From assembly GCA_008704415.1 (NCBI GenBank), contig VXIS01000016.1, positions 224,736 through 288,735 on the forward strand: a stretch of 64,000 nucleotides of DNA, in the 5' to 3' direction. The DNA is from Sphaerosporella brunnea. Taxonomy: Eukaryota > Ascomycota > Pezizomycetes > Pezizales > Pyronemataceae. This document shows positions 32,238-44,143 of the stretch, piece after piece (position 1 is the first letter of the stretch; each line of letters starts with the position of its first letter). Made by a program: the position numbers and the translations under genes. The notes below the pieces were generated by a model. The model ran no database searches, was not told the DNA's origin, and saw only the letters and a list, made by a program, of their open reading frames with translations.

Positions 32238-35200
32238 TCAATCGTAGCCGGTGATTCCTACCTGACTGGCAAATGCGGTTGAAATACTTCTCACATCATC
32301 ATCTAAATCGCGGCGGCCGAGACCAACACCTCCCATAACTGACGAACCGCCAAACACGCTGCCCTCGGCACCGTTCTTGTAGCCGCCGGTGATGTCGCGG
32401 CCACTCTCGACGTAACGCTTCAGACGATCGCTTTGGGACAAACTGGTGTGCTTGCCGAGATCAGCCGGTAGGGCAGATGCCGATGTCATATCCGTGGTGG
32501 TGGAAGCAGCCGAGGACGGAAGCATAACTCCACCGTCGGCCCCAGCGCGGCTCGGCAGAGTCGGCCAGCTGTTGTCCATGTTAAAGCCGCGGAACATGGG
32601 CGGGAAAGCAGAGGTGACTGCCGCGGAATGGATAGAGGAAACGTCATCGGGGATGTATCCGATGACAGATCCCGAATCGTTGTATTCGTTGGCAGGCTTG
32701 TTCGCCCTGGCGGTGGGCAGGTTGACAGGGTTTGTGGCCGGGCCGATGCCACCCGGAAGTCGGGAACCAGTGACAGTGCCGTTTGCTGGCATTTGATAGG
32801 CCATCTGGTACCGCTGAGGCCCACGGTAGGTCTGTCTGGGGCGAGAAAACTGCACCATGGAGACCTGGAGGTTGCTAAGAGCGCCCTCAACTAAGCAGTT
32901 CTTCTCCTTGAAGTGCATGAGGAGATAATGCCACAGAGGGTGCTTGCTCAGCACCTTCGGGTTACCCAAAACAACGAGTCCAAACTTGGCACGGGTGAGC
33001 GCAACGTTGAGACGACGAGGGTCGTTCAAGAAACCGATGCCCTGGTGATCGTTGGAACGAACACAGGACAGGACAATGTAATCCTTCTCTCGCCCCTGGA
33101 ACGCGTCGACGGAAGCAACTTCAATTTCCTTGTATAGCTCCTTGCGAAGGGATCCGTTGGTTTGCATAGACGACACAATGTACGAGCGCTGGCCCTCGTA
33201 TGGTGTGATGATACCAATCTGAGACGGCTGGACACCAGCCTTGAAGAACCGAGTGATAATCTTCTCGCAGGCAGAGGCCTCGGTTCTGGTCATATATTAG
33301 CGTGGGAAAATGATTCAATGGAGCGCGAACTGACCTGTTAAGGTAGGAAGTACCGCTGGCACTGATTTCTTCGTTGCCGACATTGCTCCAGAACATCATT
33401 GGGGCATCAGCAACAGGCCATGGAAAATCCACATTTCTCCTTAGACGTTCCTGAGTGGTAACACCGTTCTGAAGACTGCCCTCGTAAAACATGTTGCTGG
33501 GGAATTCCGACAAGCACGGGTGCATACGGTACTGGACGTTCAAACGAATCGGCTGGCATCCAAGAATGACCAATCGCTCGAAGAGCGATTGGTGCAGACC
33601 AGCACGGGCAGCCTTCTTGTTCATAATGACCGGTCCAAGCTGTTGGTGGTCACCAACAAGTACCACCTGCTTGCATCCTAGCACCAAGGGAATCATGCAC
33701 TCCGGCTCCGCGGCTTGGGTGCTTTCATCGATGAGGACAGTCCGAAACTTAAGCTTTTGCAGCCTGGGATCACCGGCACCCACACAGGTACAGCAAATGA
33801 CATCAGCGTTGTTCAAAATCTCGCGCTCAGCGTTCCGAGTGAGATGCTTGAACTTCTTTTCGTCTTGAGACGAAAGCTCTCCCAATTCCTGCTTCAGCTG
33901 TCCCAGCTTGACAAGTTCGACGTTCGTGTCATTGAGGCGAACTTGCTCGTGCAATGACAGGAACGAGACCTGAGACTCGACATCCTCACGGGACTTGGCG
34001 GTCAAACGCACAACCTTAAGACCCGTTCTATGGATCTTTTCCGTCAACTGATCGACAGCAACGTTGGACGGAGCGCAAACAAGCACTTGCGATCCGCTGG
34101 ATTTGGCCAGATGGTAGACAATTGTTGCAGAAGTGACAGTTTTACCGGTTCCGGGTGGTCCCTGAATGAGCGACAGTGGCTTCTGCAAAACACTCTTAAC
34201 CGCGTTGACCTGACTGACGTTCAACTCTGGCAAACCAGGCACTGAAAAACGTCTCGGGATGGCGGTCTTCAGAGGTGCAGCGGCGACTTCATGACCGAGC
34301 AATCGGTGGTAAATGTATCCACTGACACTCAGCTCATCGACCGCAAAGCTCTTCATGGCCGCCTGCATTCTGTCAAAACTGGTGGCCTTCCAGACATAGT
34401 CAGCGCAGAAAGCGTGCGTACACTCCGTGGGGACTGATTTGTCATTAGCGTTCCGGCGCAATTCTATTGTCACCTCGTCGCTCTGGTTGTTGGGAATTTT
34501 GATGACATATCCAACACCTTCCCAGTGCGGGCGTAACTCTCCAACGTATCGAAGACGCATTTCATCACCAACCGCAAGTTTCACATCGCCGAGCTCGAGC
34601 TTAGGCAGCACGAAGGACGCCAAATGCTTGTTGTTCAAACCGATATCCCAGCGGACGACAAGGTTATCTTGGCTCTGGGCTTCTTTAAGCTTCCGATCAT
34701 AGTCGGCTTCGATCTTGACCAGAGGACCAAAGATGTTCTGGTATTGATAGGCATCATCATAGCGTAACATGACGTGCGCGGGCTCGTCGTCGACACCGAC
34801 ACCCTTCTCCAAGTCGGCGATTGTCGCATTGGCGTTCTCCTTCCACAGCTCCTCTAATTTTCCGATCATTTGAGGAGAAAGATGACGAGCTCGAAGCTGT
34901 TCGGCGTCTGACGGCGTAGAAACGAGCCATGGCAGGAAAGAACGATCTTCGATCAGCGGTTGCCACCTCTGGGTGTCCCAGTTCATGTCCTTGTTGGATG
35001 GCGCAGCCGCACAGGGCTGGCGGCAGAGAAGGACGACGACGGTGTCAGACTTCGCAGGGATGAATCCGAGCAGGAAAACGTTCTTTGTTCCGCAGTTGTA
35101 GCATTCCAGTGTGGTTTCTCCAAGAGCGGACATTGGGTGGAGAGAAACTTCCTGAACCGTTATCAACATGCGGACTAGCAGCGTGTGGAAAGAGCCATAC

Positions 35201-35626
35201 CTTGTGACGCGCGCGCACGAGGTGGTTAATGATGTGAGAAGACGAAGTGTTTCCCCGAGCGCTGCAAAACCACTTGGTGCAGATCAAACACTTGACCACG
35301 CAGGAAGGAGAGTGGATTCCGCAGTACGCACAGGAATGTGCAGGCAGCTCCGTGTCGTCGATATCCACAGGACCTAGCCCGTCTTCTTCGCCGTAGTTGC
35401 GATCACTGACGGCAGAGCGGCCAACAGGTACACTGGCCAAACTCAGAGTGTCGTCGATTGTCTCGTCATCGTCATCGTGGCGCCTCGCCTTGAGGTCGTA
35501 TACCGAGGAGGTCTCGATAGTGGATGCGGTATCGTCGAAGTGATCACCTGCAATGAAGTCAGGCCCAGGTCAGTCTGTTTGAAGGAAAGGACAGGACAAA
35601 CCGAGGTGGGTGAAGGAGCCGTCCAT
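32238..35626 (-). CDS. NAM7: RNA helicase Upf1 (Nam7), nonsense-mediated decay
   Basis: Exons are 35626-35602, 35547-35201, 35151-33335 and 33285-32238, giving 1078 residues. Upf1 is the central ATPase of nonsense-mediated mRNA decay and interacts with eRF3 (SUP35, also in this window). The Cys/His-rich domain (about residues 60-150) has [37 protein letters not shown] and [12 protein letters not shown]. The SF1 helicase shows motif [11 protein letters not shown] (near 450), [55 protein letters not shown] and [16 protein letters not shown]. The C-terminal tail is S/G/T-rich with several SQ dipeptides. The first exon has only 25 coding bases. It is divergent from IMP4. Confidence 0.96.
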
Positions 35627-35973
35627 GGTTGCGAGGAACTGTGAGAGGTCCGGAAGTGCGCGTAAGGTTGTAGATTTGTCGCGACAGGTACGAACTGATG
35701 GAGGTGGTGGCCACGGGAAATCGTGATCTATGTGGCTGCGGCGGCAGTTGTATGAATTGTATGAATTTGAATGCAGCAGAAAAAGCTTGAAAGAGAGCTA
35801 TGTCGTTGAAGCAAGTTGTTCGAGGTTGAGTTTCCCCCACATGATCCTTACCCGGTCGACTTTAACTAGCTCGAAATTTTAGTTTAGTCATCCCAGAAAA
35901 AAATCCGTGATAGTTGAGCCCCAAAGAAACCTCACGAGTCCCGCAGACACCTTCTACGCCACCTCAAACTACA
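35627..35973. other. Divergent UPF1/IMP4 promoter region
   Basis: 347 bases between the two start codons, so probably shared promoter DNA. No repeat or RNA gene seen. Confidence 0.5.
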
Positions 35974-37142
35974 ATGGTATTCCGCTTTCCATGGAGAGAT
36001 TCTTATTGCTGGGGGCTGACAGTGTGGAATTAGATTCGCAGAAACGCCCGTGAAAGGTACAAATGGACCCTGCTCTGTTAGCCAGCGACGTTGCATGCTA
36101 ATTGTGCAGGCGCGACTTTCTCTACCGAAAGCAGCTCGAGCTCCAGAATGCACAGGTTGCGGAAAAGAGAGCAAAACTGAAGGCGGCGCTGGCCACTGGA
36201 AAGGTACGCTTGCACAGCTGAAGCAGCTACTCCCTCATCATGGCTCATTGTGCTGACCGAGTACCTCTGCAGCCACTTCCGAAAGAAATCGCCAACGACG
36301 CGCAACTTCGAAAGGACTTCAAATACGACGAATCGCAGCCGGAAGGGGACGACGCATTCATTGACGACGAGTACGACGCGCTTTCGGGAATCGTTGACCC
36401 CAAAATCATCATCACAACCTCTCGCGACCCATCGTCCCGCCTCATGCAGTTTGCGAAGGAAATACGTCTGCTGCTTCCGAATTCGATACGTCTGAATCGA
36501 GGAAACACTGTCTTGCCTACGCTGTGCCAGTCATGCCACTCCACTTCAACCTCCGACCTTGTCCTTCTACACGAGCATCGTGGAACGCCGACTTCGCTCA
36601 CGATTTCTCACTTCCCTCACGGACCGACGGCAATGTTTTCACTCCACAACGTGGTTCAGCGACATGACATTCCCGACAGTGCGAGAGGAACCGTCAGCGA
36701 GGCTTACCCGCATTTGATCTTTGAGGGCTTCACCACACCCTTAGGAAAGAGAGTGGTCACTATCTTGAAGCACCTTTTCCCACCGCGAGAAGCGACCAAG
36801 ATGAACGAGGGAAGCCGAGTCGTCACCTTTGCGTTGACAGAGGGTGACTACATCAGCGTCAGACACCATGTTTACGTGAGGACGGGATTTAAAACCGTTG
36901 AGCTCGCGGAAGTTGGTCCACGAATGGAGATGAAGGTACGCATTTATGGTCTCAGTGCAAGGAGGCTCGACACTAATTTCTCGAAAGCTCTTCGAAATCC
37001 GCCTGGGAACGGTAGACAACAAGGATGCGGACTACGAGTGGCGGCTGGCAAACTACACCAGGTATGCAATTCTCGCTCGAGTGATATTTAATGACGCTAA
37101 TTGGTGTTCTTCAGGACCGCGAGAAAGAGGGATTTACTGTAA
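35974..37142 (+). CDS. IMP4: U3 snoRNP protein Imp4 (Brix domain)
   Basis: Exons are 35974-35976, 36034-36056, 36110-36203, 36273-36935, 36988-37061 and 37115-37142, giving 294 residues. Imp4 binds Mpp10 and helps U3 pair with the pre-rRNA in the SSU processome. After splicing, the N-terminus is [19 protein letters not shown], the family hallmark. The Brix domain includes [67 protein letters not shown] and [19 protein letters not shown]. It ends [10 protein letters not shown]. The first coding exon is just the ATG. Confidence 0.94.
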
Positions 37143-37715
37143 TCATTTGCTATTATAAACCATCAAAAGTTGGGTTACGGTGTTTGGGTGTTTCCAGTGC
37201 ATTCTGGTATCTTAGAGTCATCTTTTAATGCTCAGTGCTGTTCGTTCGGAACGTCGGAACGTGAAAATAAAAGAAACCTGCGCACAGCCACTGACAGACC
37301 CAGGCATCTGTCTGCAATCGCAGCCCTGAGGCCCTTGTTTTCTGCTTCCATACATTTTTTCCCAGAACTGGTTGCCGGCCCCTGATCAATTTTTTCGCTT
37401 GTGGAAAAAAAAAAAAAAAAGGTTACAAGGCCGGCAACCTCCGATTACCAACAAACGTCAGCACCTCAACCCCTAGCCTCATCCATCATCGCGCTCCCCC
37501 CAGTACTTTTGGCCGGTTCAACCAATCCTCCGACGAGCCGAAAAGACCACTTCCCTAGGCCAAGGCAACTTCCCCATAAAACCCGACCATCTTTGAACCT
37601 GCGCGGGAAAGACAGTTCATCGTCTTTTTCTTCACTTCCTCCCCCAAATCCTCCCCTCACCCGCCGGCCTCCTACAAATACGGCGCCCCTCGCTATCTCA
37701 CCGTCGCCACACGCA
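37143..37715. other. IMP4-CDS1 intergenic region
   Basis: No gene. Contains an A16 run (about 37406-37421) and a pyrimidine-rich, probable CDS1 leader. Confidence 0.45.
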
Positions 37716-39477
37716 ATGGCGAAACCACGAAGGAATGTCAAGTTCGCCCACCGATCACAAATGGGCATGTCGTCGTCGAACGAGTTCGGCGGACGGCGAG
37801 GGAGCATGTCGAGCGCTGCGAGCGATGACATGGGCGCACAGATGAGCCCCTCGAGGCTGGTGCCTGAGCAGAACAACGTGGACGTGAAGGTACGTGCTGC
37901 TTCTCGGAAAAAAAAGTCACTGCGACTTTGTGCACTGACGTGATCGCCGTGCATTTCAGGAAGAGCCTCGGTTGTCAGAATACGAGAAGAAGAAGCAGAC
38001 GTTCATTACGCGAACAATATGGACTCTAGCAATGATAGGCATATTCTTCGGATCTATGGCTGCTGGGCACCTCTACATTGTCGCAATCGTCACGGTGGTG
38101 CAAGTGATGACGTTCAAGGAGATTATTGCCATTGCAAACGTTCCGTCCCGAGAGAAGAAGCTGCAGTTCACAAAAAGTCTGAACTGGTACTTTTTGGCCG
38201 CCACCATGTATTTCTTGTACGGAGAGAGCGTCATTTACTACTTCAAGCACATCCTGCTGGTGGATGCGTTTCTGCTTCCGTTGGCTACGCACCACCGGTT
38301 TATCAGTTTCATCCTCTACATCATTGGTATGCACGGTATCCCTACTCATTCAATACGAATTGTTGACGATCATCCCGAACAGGGTTTGTCTTCTTCGTGG
38401 GATCACTAAAGAAGGGCCAGTACAAGTTCCAATTCACCCAATTCGCATGGTCCCACATGGCACTGTTCCTCGTTGTTGTACAAGCGCACTTCATCCTGAA
38501 CAATATTTTTGAGGGCATGATCTGGTTTTTCATGCCAGCATCGTTGGTCATCACCAACGACATTTTTGCCTACATCTGTGGTATCACATTCGGGCGTACC
38601 CAGTTGATCAAGATCTCCCCCAAGAAGACTGTGGAAGGCTTCGTTGGTGCATGGGGATGCACAGTGCTGTTTGGCATGTTCATGACGAATATCTTGATGC
38701 GCTACAAGTACTTCATTTGCCCTGTTAAGGTCAGTCACCTTAGAAATCTTAGCATTGCCTACTCCAACCCCCGCCTATATGATGAATTAGTGTTTTTAAA
38801 TAGATGTTAGACTTCTGAGTGCTTCGCACTCTGAGGAGCATTCCACTTTCTGATTTGGCATTTTCTTAACATCTTTTATACGCTGCCACTTATTTCTACG
38901 GATTCCGCTAACTGAATTAAAGGATCTCGGTGCTAATGTCTGGACCGGTCTCGAGTGCACCCCTAACCCGGTGTTCCTGAAGCACACTTACAACATTCCA
39001 TTTTTCCTGCAGCCAGTGCTCGGCCGTACCGTCGACATTGAGCCCATGCAGTTCCACATTCTCGCCATGGCTACCTTTGCCTCTCTAGTCGCTCCGTTCG
39101 GTGGATTCTTTGCAAGTGGATTGAAGCGGACTTTCAAGATCAAGGATTTTGGCGATCTGGTGCCCGGTCACGGTGGAATGACCGACCGCATGGACTGCCA
39201 GTTCATCATGGGATTCTTTGCCTACCTTTACTACCAGTCCTTCATCGCGGTGCACTCTGCCACCGTTGGAAGTGTTTTGGAGATGGCAGTGAATAGTCTT
39301 ACGCCGCAAGAGCAGGTGGAGGTTCTGGAAAGACTTGGAAGATACCTGGTCGGCCAGGGTATCATTCAAGAAAAGGTCGGTTTAGGCGCTCAATTCGATC
39401 ATTAAAGATGATGTCTGACTTGGATGATTTAGGTCGTCGAATGCATGAACGGGGTGTTATCATCACCGCCCGCCTAA
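37716..39477 (+). CDS. CDS1: Phosphatidate cytidylyltransferase (CDP-diacylglycerol synthase)
   Basis: Exons are 37716-37889, 37960-38326, 38383-38729, 38923-39375 and 39433-39477, giving 461 residues. It makes CDP-diacylglycerol from phosphatidate and CTP in the ER, the branch point to phosphatidylinositol, phosphatidylserine and cardiolipin. A Ser/Arg-rich cytosolic head is followed by about eight membrane segments. Family motifs are TNDIFAYICGITFGRTQLIKISPKKTVEGF and the signature SGLKRTFKIKDFGDLVPGHGGMTDRMDCQF. Intron 3 is unusually long here (193 bases). I spliced the last 15 codons (VVECMNGVLSSPPA) on through a GTCGGT donor and CTGAC branch. Without it the protein would end VGLGAQFDH. 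Confidence 0.93.
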
Positions 39478-39713
39478 TAGTTTATTCGTTGTGGGGATCC
39501 AACTCCCATTTAATTGCTGCGAAATTATTATGATCTGCCATTCGGCGTCTGGCATTGCATTCGGGATTATGGTTGACTGGGAGTTCATTTGATGTGGTGT
39601 TTCGTTTCGGTATCTTCAAAAACAGGGATTGGGCCAAAAATTATATACAGGTTGTAATGCGCGGGAAAGGCTATGGTTTATACATACCGTGCTATTCTTT
39701 TTCAGCCTAGGGG

Positions 39714-39744
<31 letters not shown>

Positions 39745-39889
39745 TTGTTTTTTTTTTCACTGCGGGGATTTTAGGATTTTTGTTTTTCTTTACTACCTCA
39801 TGATATCTTCGTACTCTTCTTTTGGTTTGTTCTTGAGAACATAGGGATGCCTTTTTTTTTATTTATTCGATGGTGTATTTCTGTCATGG
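39478..39889. other. 3' region of CDS1 with T-rich tract
   Basis: No gene seen. A long T-rich run lies at about 39718-39759. Confidence 0.45.
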
Positions 39890-40135
39890 CTACCTGTTGT
39901 AGATCATCATAAAGCGACGCCACCCCAAGAGAACAAACGACATTTCCCACCGCCTGTGCAACCGTGAGTCCGTGACCAACTTCGCCACAATCTGACCTTG
40001 CACCTCTTCCATCCTGTTCTGCTTCTCTTTTAGAGTCTCGACGTTGGCGGCCATTGAGGCTTGCAGCAGCCGACTGGGCTTTAAATTTAGTGACTTCTTG
40101 GTGGTGTGCGTCGTCAAACGCAAAAAACTTTGCAA
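39890..40135 (-). CDS. Small hypothetical protein, possible mitochondrial presequence
   Basis: Not recognised. An 81-residue open frame begins with a basic, Ser/Thr/Leu-rich stretch (MQSFLRLTTHTTKKSLNLKPSRLLQ) that would serve as a mitochondrial signal. A helical, charged middle follows (ETLKEKQNRMEEVQGQIVAKLV), and the end is tryptophan- and arginine-rich (HRRWEMSFVLLGWRRFMMIYNR). An internal start at MAANVETL would give 54 residues. Composition looks protein-like, but I know no family match and it could be chance. Confidence 0.35.
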   Translation of the reverse strand: MQSFLRLTTHTTKKSLNLKPSRLLQASMAANVETLKEKQNRMEEVQGQIVAKLVTDSRLHRRWEMSFVLLGWRRFMMIYNR

Positions 40136-40736
40136 CTACCCTATTTGCACGTCAATACAAGGGGGGATGTATCTCCATTCTCAAACCCAAGTTTTATGCC
40201 TCGCTATAGTTTAAAACCTACGTGTTGGAGTTTGTACAGGAAATACAGGTTGATTGTATAGTGTGGTGATGATAACAGACACGGAGCAGAGCCTCACTAG
40301 CCAGCACTCGGTCCACACCCACATTATGTCAGGACGCATGTTCCAACCTCTATCCTCAGTCGGGGGGATGCGTCGTCCGGGAGAGGGGTCGCCAAACACT
40401 GCCTCTGTATGCAAGGGCTTCGGCACCGGTATGATTTGAAGTTGGAAATACGGCGTCGGTGTGGGATGGGTCGCGGGTCACATCCACTGGCATCACATCA
40501 GCTTCACTATAAATCACTCGCGTGGGTACAGCGGCTGCGAGGCTGGCGTGTATAGCTCTCGGCTGGCTGCTTAAGACAGGCCTCGGCTTTTTGGGCACTG
40601 ATGGGTTACATAATGTTGGGAAGATAGCTGTGGGTGGCCATGCACACTTAGGTAGCCTTCCGAATCGCCTGGATGCATACATACATGCAGGTAGAAGCCA
40701 ATCTACCTACCTAGGTAGTGATCCAGCGACCAATAT

Positions 40737-40959
40737 CTAGATTCCAGACAGTTTGCGATTCCAGAATTTTGTCCAAGACTCCTCGTTGCGCTCGTCGATT
40801 TGGCATTTGTGGATATTGAAAGCCGCAAACTCTCGAATGACTGCATACTATGGGTTGATGGTGTTGGGGGTTTGTGGTTGAGTCAGCCCTGCGTGGAAAT
40901 TTTCCGATTCGCCTGCCGCTGCAACAACGCCGCCTCATGATGGTTAGCGGCTCTGGCAT
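40737..40959 (-). CDS. Tentative small protein gene divergent from ATP10
   Basis: Not recognised. The frame ending at 40737 reads IREFAAFNIHKCQIDERNEESWTKFWNRKLSGI, which looks like real protein, but a stop lies just upstream so an intron is needed. One workable model is exons 40959-40929 and 40840-40737 (44 residues, GTTGTT donor, GCTGAC branch, GCAG acceptor). The start exon is uncertain. It lies close to, and head-to-head with, ATP10. Confidence 0.3.
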
Positions 40960-41002
40960 TTTGAGATCTACCTGCACAGCCGTCAGTCAATCCCTCCCAG
41001 CC

Positions 41003-42112
41003 ATGCTGGTTTCCCGCCTGCCCGTTTGCGCCCTGCGGCCCTGCGTGTCGCGTCAATACCCTTTGTTTCTGCACCGGCACGCCAGGCCAGTGCGATACTT
41101 AAGCACTCCAGCGGAGCCAACACCATCGGAGAAGGCGGCACCTTCGTCGTCGTCCCCTCGGCCACTCACACGACTTCCACCAATAGACCATGTCGCCACA
41201 AGCGAGAAGGAGCTGCGCAGTTCAAAGCCACCGCAGCTGATCCGGCCGATCGGGCTTCCGAACCCCCCGCAGCCCGGCGAAAATAGTGGTGTCGACAGTC
41301 GCAGCTGGCAGCAACGGAGAGATGACTTCGTTGACTATGACAAACACCTGGACAAGCGGCGGCGCATGTACGTTCACCCCCTCCGTGAATATAATATTCT
41401 GCGCCTTTTCGTTTGTTTCCCGGCCGGTGGTGGTGGTGATGGCTGATGCGAAGGTGCTGTGTGTGTGTGTACGTGCTCGAACAGGACAAATGAAATGGCC
41501 ACGCCTTACTTCCGCGACTTTTCCCGCATGTCAAAACAGTTCAAAGGCAAGAGCTGGATCGCGCCGCCGTTGCTGTTCAAAGCGGACAAGTCACTCTTCT
41601 TTCCCAACCTTGTGGGGCGCACGCTCAACACCTCCGAGCGGCTCAACACCACGCACACGCTTTTCGGCAATGTCTCGGTGGTAGGAGTGTTCTCGTCCGT
41701 GTGGGCCGAGAACCAGATCAAGTCCTTCATGGATGGCCTGGAGGCCGAGGTCCCGGCGTTTGAAGAGGGGTGGGCCCAGAGGGTCGACATCAACATCGAG
41801 GAGAACTGGCTCAAGGCTGCTATCATCAAGATGTTCATCCCAAGACTGCAGGCGCGAATGCCGCTGGAGCAGCATGACCGATATTTCATTGTCACCAAGG
41901 GCGTGTCCCTAGAGCTCAGGCACGATATGGGACTCTGGAATGGCAGGGTTGGGTATGTCTACCTGATTGATTGGAATTGCAGAATCCGGTGGGCAGGGTC
42001 CGGGAATGCGGAGCCGGAGGAGAGGGCGGCACTGGTGAAGGGTATTAAAAAGCTAGCCGATGAGTGGAAGCAGCTGAAGGGTCACGTGGAGATTGAGACG
42101 GCGGAGGAGTGA
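41003..42112 (+). CDS. ATP10: Mitochondrial ATP synthase assembly factor Atp10
   Basis: Exons are 41003-41367 and 41485-42112, giving 330 residues. Atp10 is an inner-membrane chaperone for subunit 6 (Atp6) during assembly of the FO sector. The N-terminus is a clear presequence (MLVSRLPVCALRPCVSRQYP..). The conserved part has RDDFVDYDKHLDKRRRM joined to TNEMATPYFRDFSRMSKQFKGKSW, then ADKSLFFPNLVGRTL, TLFGNVSVVGVFSSVWAENQ, and MGLWNGRVGYVYLIDWNCRIRWAGSG. In-frame ATGs at 40937 and 40940 would lengthen the presequence by 22 or 21 residues. I prefer 41003 because the upstream ones fall within the possible divergent small gene. Confidence 0.92.
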
Positions 42113-42471
42113 TAGACGGATGCATTGATCCCATCAATGTGTTCTCCGCAATCCGCTCCCTGTATATTATCATCTATCAGACTACATTGAGGCACAACAG
42201 CATGTACAATACTCTGCTCTACCTCTCCAAAGCGAGCGCAGCATAGGTAACTCCGACACAACGATCAAACAATAATCAATAATCAATCAAACGCCATAGA
42301 ACTATTGTCACATGCCGCTGAACGCCAAACAATCTGCCATGAGCCCAACAATGCAGTGACAGCATGCGCAATCATACCTACTATGGATGGCCAATACCGC
42401 TAGAAACAAAACATTTAGTTAAGCTAGCGAAATAAACCCGGGGTTACTTCTTTCTCCTGCCCTCGTCCACA
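42113..42471. other. Convergent 3' region ATP10/GOS1
   Basis: No gene or repeat seen. Confidence 0.5.
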
Positions 42472-43206
42472 TCACCGGAAATACAATACCATCAAAAAGC
42501 AAAAGCTGATCAACGAAGCCATGATGACGCTATCCCTCTTCTTCCGGGTGTTGATTTTGTTGATGATAGTATTAACCCCGGGAATCTGACTGGCCGCATA
42601 CATTGCCCTCCGGTTGATCTGCATCAGTCGCGTCCTCTGCTCCACAAAGTCGGCATTAATGGCATAAGCTTGGCTCAGGACGGAGTCGGCGATGTTGTGG
42701 GAGTGGTCTATTCGCGTGCGCTCGTCCAGCATGTAGTCGGCCTCGGAGCGGCCTTCCTCTAATCGCGACGCGGAGTGGAACGCATTGATGTCGTTGCGTA
42801 CCGAGTATAGGAGGTTTGCGCGGTTGCGCGAGTCCGCGATTGAGGATTTGAGCCGCGTAAATTCACGATGGTGGTCGGCAAGCGTCGACCGGTGCAGCGT
42901 CAGGTTTTGGAGCTTCGCCGCCGAGGAGTTGACGGATGACTCGGAGTCTAACAGCCGTGCCAGCGCTGCCACCACGGTTTCTCGGCGCGATAGAACATCC
43001 TGAAGCGATGCTTCCGTACTCGTTTCTTCGGCTGTGGGCTTAGGTGGCGGGTCGGATGTGAACGATGAATATGTTTGGAAGAGGCTCTCGGTCTGCGGTT
43101 TGGAAGGTCAGCAAGAGATGGTGAGGAGAAGCTGGGGGACACTTGCCTGCGACTCCAGAGAGCGAGCCTGCTGCCTAAACTGAGCCCAGGTGCCTGATGA
43201 GGACAT
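42472..43206 (-). CDS. GOS1: Golgi v-SNARE Gos1 (GOS28)
   Basis: Exons are 43206-43147 and 43092-42472, giving 226 residues. Gos1 is a Golgi SNARE used in transport within the Golgi and from endosomes. The N-terminus MSSSGTWAQFRQQARSLESQTESLFQTYS is typical. The SNARE helix includes RTRIDHSHNIADSVLSQAYAINADFVEQRTRL, and a single membrane anchor at the C-terminus (VIMASLISFCFLMVLYFR) ends the chain. The only intron starts with GC instead of GT (CAG|GCAAGT) and contains a GCTGAC branch motif. Confidence 0.93.
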
Positions 43207-43267
43207 TGCGGAAAAGTATAGTGTAGCGGAGGGCTTGAATCTGGCTTATTTTTCGGTTGCTGTCACC

Positions 43268-43314
43268 TTTGGAGGGTGTTTCGGAGGGTGTTTCGGAGGG
43301 GCTTTCGGAGGGGC
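43268..43314. repeat. Four copies of a 12-base unit TTTCGGAGGG(T/G)(G/C)
   Basis: Tandem, slightly varied copies (the first one base shorter) about 60-110 bases upstream of the GOS1 start, probably in its leader. Confidence 0.85.
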
Positions 43315-44143
43315 GGCGGTGTGCTCTGGAGACGTTGCGCAGGGCTGCCGAGACACCTAACCCGACCACATGGTTGCTAAAAAGAGTGGAACGCGGGCGC
43401 GGGCTCGATGCACGCAAGCATGGAAGCTGACCTAGAACTGGACGCTCGAAACCAGTCAAGCTAACAGAAGCACTTTATATACAACTCTCAATAGGTATGA
43501 TAAGCCGCGGGCGTATAATGATATGTAAGTACTTCTTATTACCTATTGCCACTGTCTAACAACGCCCACTGCAGTACTAGTGTTCGAAGTTATACCTGAC
43601 AAAAGCGACCATGTGCATCTCCATCAACATTACTATCCTGGTTAGTCGAGGAAGCCCATAGTAGAGTACGAGTATATTCCCCAGCTTGTGAATCTATTAG
43701 GCTCTAGCCAGTGGTATCTGAAAGTCCCAAAAGCTCAGATATTAACATTCTGTATGGGATCTCATCGTGGTCACGGTTTGTCACCAACAACGGGCTGTAA
43801 GATCCTCAACATGGACGTTCTCGTGCGGCGGGTGTAGCGTAGCAGTAGAAATAGAAGTATCCATCCAACATCATTTTCAAAGAGTCACTTCCAGGATGCA
43901 GAATATCGAAGTGTTGTGTGGTCGCGGGGCGATAAGATTAGATCCAGGGCTCAGCCCTGCAATCCACACAGACTAACCTCCTTCGGCGCTCACAGTCCCC
44001 AAGCTCGCTGTGTGCGTTGAGAATTCCACCTTAGCGTTTCGAACTTCACAAGCCGTGCGACCGACGAACGCCGAATTAACGACTCACGACAACCCCCGAC
44101 AGCACCGAACTCCTCGCCAACCGGTCCCTTGAAATTAGACGCC
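43315..44143. other. GOS1-RPL35 divergent intergenic region
   Basis: Promoters of both genes. No further gene recognised. Confidence 0.45.

Noticed and set aside
21932..33293. SUP35 and UPF1 within 12 kb as a termination/NMD cluster
   Set aside because: Unrelated genes lie between and each has its own promoter. One such neighbour pair in a window full of housekeeping genes is expected by chance.
40883..41080. Minus-strand frame overlapping the ATP10 presequence
   Set aside because: Antisense shadow of ATP10. Its C-terminal words look protein-like but no intron can join them to the downstream frame.
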